Shown piece after piece: positions 52,274-61,372 of a stretch of DNA of 64,000 nucleotides. Numbering within the stretch: position 1 is the stretch's first letter; the number at the start of each line of letters is the position of its first letter. A program made the translations under genes and the position numbers. The notes under the pieces are model-generated. The model did not search any database. It was not told the DNA's origin and worked only from the letters and a program-made list of their open reading frames with translations. Origin of the DNA: Streptomyces hokutonensis (GTDB lineage: Bacteria; Actinomycetota; Actinomycetes; Streptomycetales; Streptomycetaceae); contig NZ_BARG01000033.1 of the NCBI RefSeq assembly GCF_000376565.1, positions 1-64,000 on the forward strand. The letters are read 5' to 3'.

Positions 52274-53052
52274 CGGAACGACACCCCGATCGAGCCCAGC
52301 GGGCCGAAGTCGGCGTGGATGACGGTGTTCGGTTCGACCGAGACGGGCCGGGTGAACGAGCCCGACAGCAGCAGCTGACCCGCTTCAAGATGCCGGCCGA
52401 CCGCGGCGAGCTTGTTGCCGAGCCAGGCGATGCCTGCCGCCGGGTGTCCCATGACGGCGGCCGAGACCCCGGACTCCTCGATCACCCCGTTCTTCGCCAA
52501 CGTCGCAGCCACCCACCGGACATCGACGTCCATCGGGCGCACGACCCGCCCACCGACGACCATCGCCGCGGCGGCGGCGTTGTCCGCGATGGTGTCGGTG
52601 ATCGAGCGCGGCACCTCGGTGCGGTAATCGATTATCTCCAGCGCGGGGACGATGTACTCCGTCGCCCGCAGGACGTCGTGAACGCGCAGGTTCGGCCCAT
52701 ACAGATCCGCGCCGAGCACGAACGCGAGCTCGACCTCCAGCCTGGGCTTCGTGTACCGGCTCGCGTCGAGGCAGGCGCCGTCGCCCACGACCATGTCGTC
52801 GGTGAGGAAGCCGTAGTCGGGTTCTGTCATCTGCGAGGCCATCTGCATGGCACGAGACGTCAGTCCGATCTTGTGCCCGACGAGCCGAGCTCCGGCCGCC
52901 ACACGCTCGGCGGCCCAGAGTTGCTGAATGGCATAGGCGTCGACGATCTCGAGATCGGGATAGGTCAGGCTGAGCTGGGTGATCGGCTGACGATCACGGT
53001 CGGCCTGCATGAGGGCAGCCGCGGCTGCGCGACGTTCTGCTTCGGTGATCAC
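52270..53052 (-). CDS. 2-Oxo-4-enoate hydratase (HpaH/MhpD-like)
   Basis: A 260-residue FAH-superfamily hydratase: ERVAAGARLVGHKIGLTSRA, PRLEVELAFVLGADL with metal Glu residues, PALEIIDYRTEVP and the DN motif in ITDTIADNAAAA. It adds water to 2-hydroxypenta-2,4-dienoate or 2-oxohept-4-ene-1,7-dioate. GTG 53052. It lies between the intradiol dioxygenase (87 bp upstream) and the aldolase, probably one operon behind operator site E. Confidence 0.92.
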   Translation of the reverse strand: MITEAERRAAAAALMQADRDRQPITQLSLTYPDLEIVDAYAIQQLWAAERVAAGARLVGHKIGLTSRAMQMASQMTEPDYGFLTDDMVVGDGACLDASRYTKPRLEVELAFVLGADLYGPNLRVHDVLRATEYIVPALEIIDYRTEVPRSITDTIADNAAAAAMVVGGRVVRPMDVDVRWVAATLAKNGVIEESGVSAAVMGHPAAGIAWLGNKLAAVGRHLEAGQLLLSGSFTRPVSVEPNTVIHADFGPLGSIGVSFR

Positions 53053-53139
53053 CGGTTTCCTCCCGCGGGTGCGAAGTGTCCTCGTGCGGCGTTCGGGTGG
53101 AACAGGGCATGCACCGGCCCCGGTGACGGCGCGGTCACG

Positions 53140-54060
53140 TCACGCGCTGTCCGGCTCGGTGTCGCGCTTGGCCGACACGGGCGGCGTCGGCAGCCAGGCC
53201 TCACCCGGCTCGACGACGAAGGTGAACTCGAGGCTGTACCAGGCTTCGGTCACGTCCGGATCCGGTGCCGGCTCGTTCTCGTGGCGCGTATAGATGCCGA
53301 CGAGATTCTGTACGACGCCGAACTGCGCGTCGGTCTCCAGGATGGGGTCGTCGTGGCTGTAGAGCTGGGAGGCGATCGTCTTGTAGCCCGGTTTGTGGAT
53401 CAGCGCGTGGAGGTGGGCCGGCCGGAAGGGATGGCGGTTGAGCGCGGTCAGGAGATCGCCCACGGGCCCGTCCATCGGTATCGGGTAACCGGAAGGCCTG
53501 ATGCTGCGGAAGGCGAACACACCTTCCTCGTCGCTGAAGAACTTGCCGCGCAGATTCCACTCGGCCTGCTCGGGGTCCTGGTTCTCGTACAAGCCGGCTG
53601 GTGATGCGTGCCAGATGTCGACTTCCGCGCCGGCGACCGCGTTTCCCTCGGTGCCGACGATCCGGCCAGTGAAGAACAGCGGTGGTCCCTCGGTCGGCGA
53701 GCGGACGATCGACTCGCCGTTGTTCATGGTCGGGCTGCCCTGGCGCCAGAACGGGCCGAGCAGGTTCGCAGAGGTCGGACTGTCCTCGGTGCCGTTGTTC
53801 ATCAGGGAAACCAGCGTCGACAGACCCAACGAACCCGCCATCAGCCTGACTTCGTTGTGGCTGGGCGTGGTGAGCCGGCCGAGCCTGGTCACGATGTTGA
53901 TGGCGGTGTCGAACTCCTTTTCGGTCAACCGTACTTCGCGAGCGAAGCCGTGCAGATGGCGTACCAGCGCCTGGGTGATCTCCTTGACCCGCGGGTCTCC
54001 GGCCCGCTCTGTCTCGGCAAGCACCGCCGCGGTGAGCTGGCTTTCGTCCAGGATGATCAC
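53140..54060 (-). CDS. Intradiol dioxygenase (hydroxyquinol/chlorocatechol type), second gene
   Basis: A 306-residue intradiol dioxygenase. The N-terminal domain has EITQALVRHLHGFAREVRLT, and the iron ligands are Y158 in PAGLYEN, Y192 in PSGYPIPMDGPVG, H216 and H218 in RPAHLHALIH. It differs from the copy at 18831 especially in residues 85-135 and after 240, so substrate choice probably differs. GTG 54060 has GAGGGGA before it. Downstream lie HpaH- and HpaI-like genes, an unusual partner set for ortho cleavage. Operator site E lies 89 bp upstream. Confidence 0.93.
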   Translation of the reverse strand: MIILDESQLTAAVLAETERAGDPRVKEITQALVRHLHGFAREVRLTEKEFDTAINIVTRLGRLTTPSHNEVRLMAGSLGLSTLVSLMNNGTEDSPTSANLLGPFWRQGSPTMNNGESIVRSPTEGPPLFFTGRIVGTEGNAVAGAEVDIWHASPAGLYENQDPEQAEWNLRGKFFSDEEGVFAFRSIRPSGYPIPMDGPVGDLLTALNRHPFRPAHLHALIHKPGYKTIASQLYSHDDPILETDAQFGVVQNLVGIYTRHENEPAPDPDVTEAWYSLEFTFVVEPGEAWLPTPPVSAKRDTEPDSA

Positions 54061-54148
54061 GTCGGCGTCCCCTCGTCACGGTCGGCTGCCGACCCGCGGC
54101 AAGCAGTCACACGAGTATCCGGAGGCCGGTCTGCTCCTACAACGCCCC

Positions 54149-54165
54149 TGTTCATCCAGTGAACA
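54149..54165. promoter_or_regulatory. IclR-type operator, site E
   Basis: TGTTCATCCAGTGAACA, the most symmetrical of the five sites (TGTTCA/TGAACA arms around a five-base centre). It lies 89 bp upstream of the second dioxygenase, about 40 kb from iclR. Confidence 0.75.
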
Positions 54166-54535
54166 TCGAGGCGCCGCGACCTGGATGAAGCACCAGACCC
54201 AGCAGTGCGCCACCGAAGGGGGAGAAGCCAGAACTACTCGCGACGACAGAGGGAAGCACCGCCTGGGCAGCACCGAGTAACTGATCATTTCAGAATCAAA
54301 TATGTTGTGGGGCTTGGCGGTTGGGAGTCGTGTCGGCAGGATCTTTAGGTGCCTGCTGATCTTGCGCCCTGATGATTTGTGAGACGTGTGGCGCCGCTGT
54401 CGCCGGCTCGTGTGCCCAGGCGGCACCGGTGACGCGGGCGTCCGGCAAGAGCATGTCGTGAGGTGTCTTCCTCATCCTCGGATGCGTACTCATCTGCTGG
54501 CGGCGACTGTGCGCTCTGATGCCCGATGCCGTCGG
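54166..54535. other. Gene-free stretch
   Basis: About 370 bp between operator site E and the DUF2750 gene, with locally higher A+T around 54280-54310. No gene or hairpin recognised. Confidence 0.4.
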
Positions 54536-54880
54536 CTAGTTAGCCGCCGCTAGCCGGTTGAGAACTTCCTTGGCGGTGAAGCTCCAGCCGACCAGGCGCG
54601 GCCCGCTCCAGTTGATGCCGATCACGAGTCCATCTCGGCCGGCATCGGGCAGTACGCGATTGCACCAGGTGTCCAAGGGCATGGACTCAACGCGGAGCTC
54701 ATGCCCCCAGATCTTCGCTGCCCTCTGGGTGCGGAGCGAGGTCGACCAGAAGGGGAGACTTCGCCTGCCGTCCGAGGAGAGGTGAGTCGGACTTCCGTCG
54801 CCATCCCGGACAAGCCAGACTACTTTGCCTTGGTGGACATTTCGGAAGAATGCCGCTGCTTGCGAACCGTTCCGACTCAT
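54536..54880 (-). CDS. DUF2750 family protein
   Basis: A 114-residue protein of the DUF2750 family, recognised by QAAAFFRNVHQGKVVWLVRD, SLPFWSTSLRTQRAAKIWG, MPLDTWCNRVLPDAGRDGLV and IGINWSGPRLVGW. Function is unknown; such genes sit in varied contexts including toxin-immunity loci. ATG 54880 is used; a GTG at 54886 is equally possible. Unrelated to the aromatic genes and lying beside mobile debris. Confidence 0.75.
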   Translation of the reverse strand: MSRNGSQAAAFFRNVHQGKVVWLVRDGDGSPTHLSSDGRRSLPFWSTSLRTQRAAKIWGHELRVESMPLDTWCNRVLPDAGRDGLVIGINWSGPRLVGWSFTAKEVLNRLAAAN

Positions 54881-54958
54881 GGCCACCGAGCCTGCCGTTC
54901 CCGAACACCCATTTCGTCAGGAGTTCTTAGAGGACGTCCCGTTTGATTGGGGGATAGT

Positions 54959-55395
54959 TCATGGATTGTGCCAGGTTATGGGCGTTTCGCCGGTTGCTCG
55001 TCTCGCGAGGTTCGAGATCATCGCGAGACGGATCATGCTCTCGGAGTGCGCGGGTTTGGCCTCGTAGTCGCGAGCGAGGCGCCGGTGCATCATGATCCAA
55101 CCGAAACTTCTCTCTACCACCCAGCGTCGCGGTACCACTGAGAAGCCCTTGACCTGGGTGTTTCGCGGGACGACGTCGACGTCGATGCCGAGGGTGGCGC
55201 CGTGTTCGATGGCCTGGGTCTTGTAGCCGGTATCGACCCACGCCTTGGATATCGTGGGGTGGTCGGCGGCGATCTGACTGAGCAGCTGCTTGCCGGCCTC
55301 GTTGTCGGAGACGCTGGCCGCGGTCACCATGACCAGCAGTAATAAGCCGAGGGTGTCGACGACGATGCTGCGCTTACGGGCGTTATCTTGAGCCC
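54959..55395 (-). pseudogene. IS5-type transposase, C-terminal fragment
   Basis: RKRSIVVDTLGLLLLVMVTA, SDNEAGKQLLSQIAADHPTI, then VVPRRWVVERSFGWIMMHRR and the closing RDYEAKPAHSESMIRLAMI are the C-terminal half of an IS5-family DDE transposase, including the final catalytic Glu in VERSFGW. The N-terminal half with the first two Asp residues is absent, and the frame is lost upstream of 55395. A possible element end lies near 54925-54950 (AGAGGACGTCCCGTTTGA). Confidence 0.8.
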
Positions 55396-55457
55396 GCCGA
55401 TCTCGCAGGTTCCTGACCTGGTGTGTTGTGTGGAGGACAGTGTCCTCGACGGTCTCG

Positions 55458-55900
55458 TCAGCAGGGTCCGATGACGGCGGAAGACTTCTTTCTCGGCGTG
55501 TCGTCGTGGCGGCCCGGCAGGTCGGCGGTGCGTCGTTCCCCGAGCGCGAGGGCGAGGGCCTCGCGCAACTCCCGGTTCTCGGACTCCAGTTATCGGTTGC
55601 GCTCGGTGGCAGCCTCCAACCGCCGTAGAAGGGAGGCGTCGGAGGCTCGTTGCCGGTCGGGAACCGGCCGGGCCGCGGGGATCGACTGGCGGCGAGCGCG
55701 AAGTCGCTCGATCTCGGTTCTCAGGTCCGGCTGGTTGTAGAGCCAGGACCGGGAGACGCCCGCTTCGCGGGCGACGGTCCCGAAGGTGATCGCGGTGCCG
55801 GTGGCATCCATCCGCCGCAGGGCGGCGACCGCGCGTCGGCGGGTTGCCGTGGCTCTCCGGCGGGCCGCGGCGACGATCAGGTGGGAGTTGTCACGTCTGG
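55458..55900 (-). pseudogene. DUF6262 transposon-associated protein, nonsense-interrupted
   Basis: The frame reads SHLIVAAARRRATATRRRAV, TFGTVAREAGVSRSWLYNQP, LRTEIERLRARR and RQRASDASLLRRLEAATERN, the pattern of DUF6262 proteins (TnpC-like partners of Tn554-type recombinases). A TAA at 55590-55588 interrupts it before LESENRELREALALALGERR. No normal start remains. Its coiled-coil C-terminus is otherwise intact to TGA 55460-55458. Confidence 0.75.
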
Positions 55901-56381
55901 CAAGGAGTGGACCGACGACGGTGAGGTGCACGAGGTGCACTCGCTCAAGCGTCGCGCGGCAAGCGCGACGCGGCCTGTTCCCATCCCACCGCAATTCGTA
56001 CGCATGCTGCGTGCCCATGTGAAACGGTACGACGTGGCACCCGACGGCCGACTCTTCCGGAACCAGGCTGGCAACTACGTGGACGCTGCCGCATACGGCA
56101 TCACGTGGGCGCGGGCCCGGGAGTACGCCCTGACTCGTACCGAGCGCACTTCTCACCTGGCCAAGCGACCTTACGATCTCCGGCACGCCGGGATCTCGTT
56201 CTGGCTCTACTCCGGCGTGGACCCGGCCGAATGCGCCCGCCGCGCAGGCCAGAGCATCGAGGTTCTCTTCCGCCACTATGCCAAGTTCCTCGACGGTCTT
56301 CGAGAGCAGGCGAACCGCCTCATCGAGCAGTCCATGAACGAGTGGCAGCGCGTCAGCCAAGGTGACGCAGCAGAGGACTGA
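55890..56381 (+). pseudogene. Tyrosine recombinase/integrase, C-terminal half
   Basis: The frame runs VHEVHSLKRRAASATRPVPI, FVRMLRAHVKRYDVAPDGRL, KRPYDLRHAGISFWLYSGVD and GQSIEVLFRHYAKFL. The catalytic H-x-x-R (here LRHAG), later His/Trp-equivalent and Tyr (RHYAKF) of phage-type integrases are visible. The arm-binding, core-binding and first catalytic Arg regions are lost where the DUF6262 fragment begins. A hairpin terminator with T-run follows at 56495. I find no tRNA or att site next to it. Confidence 0.85.
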
Positions 56382-56494
56382 ACCGGGGCTTCGGTCCGCG
56401 ACTGGTCCGGAAGCACTGGTCAGGACGGGTACAGCTGTGGGAGGAATTGGGAGTTAGCACGCAAGCCGGGCTCGGTCGAGAGCGGGCTGTGAGA

Positions 56495-56536
56495 GAGGCG
56501 CCTGACGGGTGAAAGCCCAGGTCAGGCGCCTCTTTT
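56495..56536 (+). terminator. Rho-independent terminator
   Basis: GAGGCGCCTGAC (56495-56506) pairs with GTCAGGCGCCTC (56521-56532), followed by TTTT. It may end both the integrase remnant and the convergent aldehyde dehydrogenase. Confidence 0.85.
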
Positions 56537-56543
56537 CGTATGC

Positions 56544-58067
56544 CTAGAAGAAGCCTAGCTTCTTCGGCGAGTACGACACCAGCAGATTCTTGGTCTGCTG
56601 GTAGTGCTCCAGCATCATCTTGTGGTTCTCACGGCCGATGCCGGACTGCTTGTAGCCGCCGAACGCCGCGTGTGCGGGGTACGCGTGGTAGCAGTTGGTC
56701 CACACCCGGCCCGCCTGGATCGCCCGGCCCGCGCGGTACGCCGTGTTGATGTCCCGGGTCCACACACCGGCGCCGAGACCGTACAGCGTGTCGTTCGCGA
56801 CCTTGATCGCGTCGTCGAAGTCGTCGAACGAGGTCACCGAGACCACCGGTCCGAAGATCTCCTCCTGGAAGATCCGCATCCGGTTGTCGCCCTCGAAGAT
56901 CGTCGGCTGGACGTAGTAGCCGCCCTTCAACTCGCCGTCGTAGTCGAGTCGTTCGCCGCCCGTGAGGATCTTCGCGCCCTCCTGCCGGCCGATGTCCAGG
57001 TAGGAGAGGATCTTCTCCAGCTGGTCGTTGGAGGCCTGGGCGCCGATCATCGTGTCGGTGTCGAGCGGGTGCCCCGGCTTGATCAACTCCGTGCGGGCGA
57101 CAGCCGCCTGGAGGAAGTCGGAGTAGTGGCCGCGCTGGACGAGCGCCCGGGACGGGCAGGTGCACACCTCGCCCTGGTTGAGCGCGAACATCGTGAAGCC
57201 CTCGAGCGCCTTGTCGAGGAAGTCGTCGTTCGCCGACGACACGTCGTCGAAGAAGATGTTCGGCGACTTGCCGCCGAGCTCCAGCGTGACCGGCTTGATG
57301 TTCTCGGAGGCGTACTGCATGATCAGCCGCCCTGTCGTGGTCTCGCCGGTGAAGGCGACCTTCGCCACGCGCGGGCTGGACGCCAGCGGCTTGCCCGCCT
57401 CGACGCCGAAGCCGTTGACGATGTTCACCACCCCCGGCGGCAGCAGGTCCGCGATCAGGCTCATCCAGTAGTGGATGGACGCCGGGGTCTGCTCGGCGGG
57501 CTTGATGACGACCGCGTTGCCCGCCGCGAGCGCCGGGGCCAGCTTCCACGTCGCCATCAGGATGGGGAAGTTCCACGGGATGATCTGCGCCACGACCCCG
57601 AGCGGTTCGTGGAAGTGGTACGCCACCGTGTCGTCGTCGACCTCGCCCAGCGAACCCTCCTGAGCCCGGATCGCCCCCGCGAAGTAGCGGAAGTGGTCGA
57701 TGGCGAGCGGGATGTCGGCCGCGAGGGTCTCGCGGATCGGCTTGCCGTTCTCCCAGCTCTCCGCGACCGCGAGGGGCTCCAGGTGCGCCTCCATCCGGTC
57801 GGCGATCTTGAGCAGGATGTCGGACCGCTCGGTCACCGAGGTGCGCCCCCAGCCCGGCGCGGCGGCGTGCGCCGCGTCCAGCGCCCGTTCCACGTCCTCC
57901 GCGGTGCCGCGCGCGATCTCCGTGAACGGCTGCCCGTTCACCGGTGACGGGTTCTCGAAGTACTGCCCGCGAGCCGGCGGCACGTACTCGCCGCCGATGA
58001 AGTGGTCGTAGCGCGCCTGATAGGAGACGATCGCGCCCTCGGTGCCGGGTGCCGTGTAACGGGTCAT
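56544..58067 (-). CDS. Aldehyde dehydrogenase, ExaC/AldB-type
   Basis: A 507-residue NAD-dependent aldehyde dehydrogenase. Catalytic residues are E263 in [11 protein letters not shown] and C302 in [11 protein letters not shown]; cofactor contacts lie in IIPWNFPIL and FTGETTTGR. The C-terminus ([20 protein letters not shown]) is that of the acetaldehyde/long-lived AldB-ExaC group. ATG 58067. It lies 120 bp downstream of a GAF regulator in the same orientation, a common pairing in which the regulator responds to the alcohol or aldehyde. It appears to be a backbone gene, not part of the island. Confidence 0.94.
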   Translation of the reverse strand: MTRYTAPGTEGAIVSYQARYDHFIGGEYVPPARGQYFENPSPVNGQPFTEIARGTAEDVERALDAAHAAAPGWGRTSVTERSDILLKIADRMEAHLEPLAVAESWENGKPIRETLAADIPLAIDHFRYFAGAIRAQEGSLGEVDDDTVAYHFHEPLGVVAQIIPWNFPILMATWKLAPALAAGNAVVIKPAEQTPASIHYWMSLIADLLPPGVVNIVNGFGVEAGKPLASSPRVAKVAFTGETTTGRLIMQYASENIKPVTLELGGKSPNIFFDDVSSANDDFLDKALEGFTMFALNQGEVCTCPSRALVQRGHYSDFLQAAVARTELIKPGHPLDTDTMIGAQASNDQLEKILSYLDIGRQEGAKILTGGERLDYDGELKGGYYVQPTIFEGDNRMRIFQEEIFGPVVSVTSFDDFDDAIKVANDTLYGLGAGVWTRDINTAYRAGRAIQAGRVWTNCYHAYPAHAAFGGYKQSGIGRENHKMMLEHYQQTKNLLVSYSPKKLGFF

Positions 58068-58187
58068 GCTGGTGTGCCTCCCGGAGCAGCGCTGCCCGCC
58101 GTTGGGCAGCTCTCGGCGCGAGGCTAGGGAGCGGGACGTTGCATGTACGTTGCGGTGCCTCCCGTGAGGTACGTCAGCCGAGTCACG

Positions 58188-59522
58188 TCAGCGGCCCGTG
58201 CCGCGGGACCAAGGACCCGGTGCCGCCAACTCCGACTCCAGGGCCGCGAGTCGGGAGCGCACCGGTGCCGTCGGACGTATCGCCGCGAGCGCCCGCCATA
58301 CGTCGAGGTCGTCCTCGCCCCACGGCGCGTGCGCCCAGTCGGCCAGCAGGTCGGGGTCGCGGCGGGCGATGAGCGCCGTACGGAGCCCGTCCGCGAGGCG
58401 GGCCCTGAGCCGGACCACCGCCGGGGCCTGCGAACCCGGGAGCAGCGGACCCGTGTACGCCGTCGCGGCTCCCGTGACCGCGCCTCCTTCCAGCCGCCGT
58501 TCGACGATCGCCACATCGGACTCGACCGGCAGCGTGAGCCGGTAGGGGCGCGAGGCGAGCAGCCCCGGTCCCAACAGCCTGCGTAGGCGGGCCAGTTCGG
58601 CCCGCAGTGTCACCGGCGGCACCGACTCGTCCTCGTACAGCGCGCACAGCAGCTCGTCGCCGGTCAGCCCCTCGGGATGCCGGGCCAGCAGAACCAGGAT
58701 CTCGCTGTGCCGACGGCTCAGTCTCATCTTGCGTCCGTCGACGCACAGTTGGGCCTCGTCCCGGCCGAGCGCCGTCAGCTCGGGTCCGTCCACCGATGTC
58801 TGCTCCGGGGCGAGCAGCGCCAACTGGGACTCGGCGGCGCGCGCCACCGCCTGTACGAAACCCAGGCTGTGCGGATGGGCAAGACCGTTCCCGCCGGTGA
58901 TGTCCACGGCACCGAGCACCCGCCCGGTGCGCGGATCGTGCACCGGAGCCGCCGCACACGTCCACGGCTGCACCCGCCGGATGAAGTGCTCGGCCGCGAA
59001 CACCTGCACCGGCCGGTCCACGGCGACGGCCGTACCCGGCGCGTTCGTCCCGACCGCGCTCTCCGCCCAGCGCGCACCCGGCACGAAGTTCATCCGGCCG
59101 GCCTTCCGCCGGGTCGCCGGATGCCCCTCGACCCACAACAGCCTGCCCTGCGCGTCGCACACCGCGAGCAGATGCTCGCCGTCGGCGGCGAACGTGCCCA
59201 TCAACTCCCGGATCAGCGGCATCACCCGCGCCAGCGGATGCTGTGCGCGATAGACGCCCAGGTCGCCGTCCGTGAGCTCCACGTTGGCCGTGCCCTCGGG
59301 ACCGACACCGGCACGTGCCGAACGCCGCCAGGAGTCCGCCACCACCGAGCGCACCGGCTGCGGCACCGTGCCCGCCACGGCGAACGTCTCGTGCGCCCGG
59401 CGCAGCACCCGCACCCGCTCGGCAGGGTCGGCCCCCGCCTCAAGGGCCACCCATGGATCGGTCAACTCGGCCTCCCAGGAAGGCGATACGGCGTCGCGAG
59501 TACCGCGATACAGCGGTGACAC
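58188..59522 (-). CDS. GAF-domain transcriptional regulator
   Basis: A 444-residue protein. An AcoR-like N-terminal region (RRAHETFAVAGTVPQPVRSV) leads to a GAF domain (about residues 90-240; LLAVCDAQGRLLWVEGHPAT, WAESAVGTNAPGTAVAV, AAPVHDPRTGRVLGAVDITG). A C-terminal winged-helix region has LSRRHSEILVLLARHPEGL and RLRRLLGPGLLASRPYRL. It lacks a sigma-54 AAA domain. It probably controls the aldehyde dehydrogenase gene downstream. GTG 59522 start. Confidence 0.88.
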   Translation of the reverse strand: MSPLYRGTRDAVSPSWEAELTDPWVALEAGADPAERVRVLRRAHETFAVAGTVPQPVRSVVADSWRRSARAGVGPEGTANVELTDGDLGVYRAQHPLARVMPLIRELMGTFAADGEHLLAVCDAQGRLLWVEGHPATRRKAGRMNFVPGARWAESAVGTNAPGTAVAVDRPVQVFAAEHFIRRVQPWTCAAAPVHDPRTGRVLGAVDITGGNGLAHPHSLGFVQAVARAAESQLALLAPEQTSVDGPELTALGRDEAQLCVDGRKMRLSRRHSEILVLLARHPEGLTGDELLCALYEDESVPPVTLRAELARLRRLLGPGLLASRPYRLTLPVESDVAIVERRLEGGAVTGAATAYTGPLLPGSQAPAVVRLRARLADGLRTALIARRDPDLLADWAHAPWGEDDLDVWRALAAIRPTAPVRSRLAALESELAAPGPWSRGTGR

Positions 59523-59683
59523 GCCCGCGATACGGCGGGGAAACGCCTGCGGACATCGTCACTCCGGGGAAGGGTACGGACAACCGTTTCGACCGGGCCG
59601 GTCCGAACGCGGCACATCCCGGTCGGATCAGGCGGGGAGCAGCCCCGGATCGGACTCCGGCCCGGTTCGGATCAGGCCGAAGT

Positions 59684-59760
59684 GACCAGCCTCCTCGGGC
59701 CGAACCGACCAGCCTCATCAGGCGAAGCGACCAGCCTTGTCAGACCGAGGTGACCAGCCT
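59684..59760. repeat. Minisatellite derived from amidase 3' end
   Basis: GACCAGCC begins at 59684, 59707, 59729 and 59752, so the unit is 22-23 bp, about four copies. On the minus strand the first copy forms the last codons and stop of the amidase (RLVTSV), and the rest follow the stop. Confidence 0.8.
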
Positions 59761-60339
59761 TATATAGCGGGTCCAGTCCCAGTTCGGCCCCGGATCGGTG
59801 TGGTCGGTGCCCGGCACCTCGTAGTGCCCGATGATGTGGGACCGGTCCTTGGGGAGCCCGTACTTCGCGCAGATCGCCGCCGTGAGACTGGCCGACTGCT
59901 CGTAGAGCGCGTCGGTGAAGTACGCGGGCTGATCCACCCAGCCCTCGTGCTCGATACCGATGCTGCGGGTGTTGTAGTCCCAATTGCCCGCGTGCCAGGC
60001 GATGTTGGCCTCCCGGACGCACTGCGCCACATGCCCGTCGGCCGACCGCACCAGGTAGTGCGCGGACACCTTCTTCTTCGGATTCTGGAAGATGGACAGC
60101 GTCGAGGAGTACGTCTCCTGGGTGACGTGGATGACCACGTAGTCGACGGGATAGCTGCCGGGGCGACTGGACGCCGTGTAGTTGGACGAGGTCGCCGGCT
60201 GCCACTCGGCCGACGGATAGTCGACGGCCTGCGGCTGCGCGTCGGCCTGTGGGGCGGGGAGTAACGCGTAGGGGACGGCGGCGAGGGCGGCGCCCTTCAG
60301 GAGCCATCGCCTGCTCGGGAGCGGTGTTGCCCGTTCCAT
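59740..60339 (-). CDS. Tat-exported N-acetylmuramoyl-L-alanine amidase
   Basis: A 199-residue amidase_2 (PGRP-like) zinc enzyme that cuts the bond between muramic acid and the stem peptide. A twin-arginine signal (LPSRRWLLKGAALAAVPYAL) occupies residues 7-35. The catalytic domain shows VDYVVIHVTQETYSSTLSIF (zinc His), SAHYLVRSADG, IAWHAGNWDYNTRSIGIEHE and HIIGHYEVPGTDHTDPGPNW. ATG 60339. The 3' end is tandemly duplicated. Backbone cell-wall gene. Confidence 0.95.
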   Translation of the reverse strand: MERATPLPSRRWLLKGAALAAVPYALLPAPQADAQPQAVDYPSAEWQPATSSNYTASSRPGSYPVDYVVIHVTQETYSSTLSIFQNPKKKVSAHYLVRSADGHVAQCVREANIAWHAGNWDYNTRSIGIEHEGWVDQPAYFTDALYEQSASLTAAICAKYGLPKDRSHIIGHYEVPGTDHTDPGPNWDWTRYIRLVTSV

Positions 60340-60358
60340 GGTCGGGTTGCCTTTCCGT

Positions 60359-61372
60359 TCAGTGCCGGAGGGCCGCAGCGGTCTCACGCAACCGCGCGTG
60401 CAGCCCTCGGTGAGTCTCGCGCGCGGGCAGCCACTCTTTGCGGATCTTGGCCACGCAGGTGTAGTTGGTGTCGCACACGTTGGCCAACGGCGATTCGACC
60501 GCCTGGGTGGCGAATTGATAGGCGTCCAGTTCACTGAACCCGTAGTCCCGCACCAGCCACCGCACCAGGTCGAGCTGGGAGATGCGGAACGCGTCCTCCA
60601 ACGGGCGTGCCGAACCCGTCGAGATGATGTGCGTGTCCGACTCGATGCGCGGCCAGGGAGTCGCGACGCCCTTGAGCAGCTCGACGATCACCACGGTGTT
60701 CATCGCGCACTCGACCGCGACACCACAGGTCTCGCCCTCGCCCTGCCGGGCGTGCCCGTCACCGAGGCTGAGGAGCGCGCCCTCGACGTTGACCCCGAGA
60801 TAGCAGGTGACTCCGGCCCGCATCTCGGGGGTGTCCATGTTCCCGCCGTGCGCGTCGGGCACCAGCGCCGACCGCACCTCCAAGTTGGCCGGGGCCACGC
60901 CCACCGTGCCGTGCATCGGGTCCATGGGCAGCTCGATCTCGATGTCGCTGTCCCGCGCGCGGAACAACGCCGTACGGCGGGCGCGGTCCAACTGCCAGAT
61001 CCAGACGGTCTCCGGAAGCGGCGGCTGCAGTGTCGCCGTGGTGTGCGTCGACGTGAGCGCGCCGAAGAGGGGGACCGTGGTCGAGGCGGCCCAGTCGCGG
61101 GCCGGTTCGATCGACACGAAGTGCACGGCGACCGTGTCGCCCGGCTCCGCGCCCTCCACATGGAAGGGGCCGGTCTGCGGGTTGAGGAACGGGAACTCGC
61201 ACACCTCGGACACCAGGTCCTTCTCGGACCGCACCCGCCCGGCGAAGCAGTCCTCCGTGTACAGGTCGAGGACAGTGCCGGGCGCGATGCGCGCCACGGG
61301 CGGCGCACCGCCGAACGTCCAGGCGTACTCGCCCGGTTCGGGCCGCACCGTCAGGATCCGGGGGTCGTTCAT
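60359..61372 (-). CDS. Acetamidase/formamidase family protein
   Basis: A 337-residue FmdA_AmdA family amidase that releases ammonia from short amides. It shows GPFHVEGAEPGDTVAVHFVS, PMDPMHGTVGVAPANLEVR, HGGNMDTPEMRAGVTCYLGV and SLGDGHARQGEGETCGVAVE, which include the family's metal-binding HGGNxD and GDxHAxQGxGE motifs. ATG 61372 overlaps the permease stop (ATGA), so amide or amine uptake and hydrolysis are coupled. Confidence 0.93.
   Translation of the reverse strand: MNDPRILTVRPEPGEYAWTFGGAPPVARIAPGTVLDLYTEDCFAGRVRSEKDLVSEVCEFPFLNPQTGPFHVEGAEPGDTVAVHFVSIEPARDWAASTTVPLFGALTSTHTTATLQPPLPETVWIWQLDRARRTALFRARDSDIEIELPMDPMHGTVGVAPANLEVRSALVPDAHGGNMDTPEMRAGVTCYLGVNVEGALLSLGDGHARQGEGETCGVAVECAMNTVVIVELLKGVATPWPRIESDTHIISTGSARPLEDAFRISQLDLVRWLVRDYGFSELDAYQFATQAVESPLANVCDTNYTCVAKIRKEWLPARETHRGLHARLRETAAALRH

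Noticed and set aside
56381-56500. tRNA or attachment site for the integrase
   Set aside because: No cloverleaf or T-loop sequence is visible around the integrase remnant, and no direct repeat pairs with the recA side by eye.
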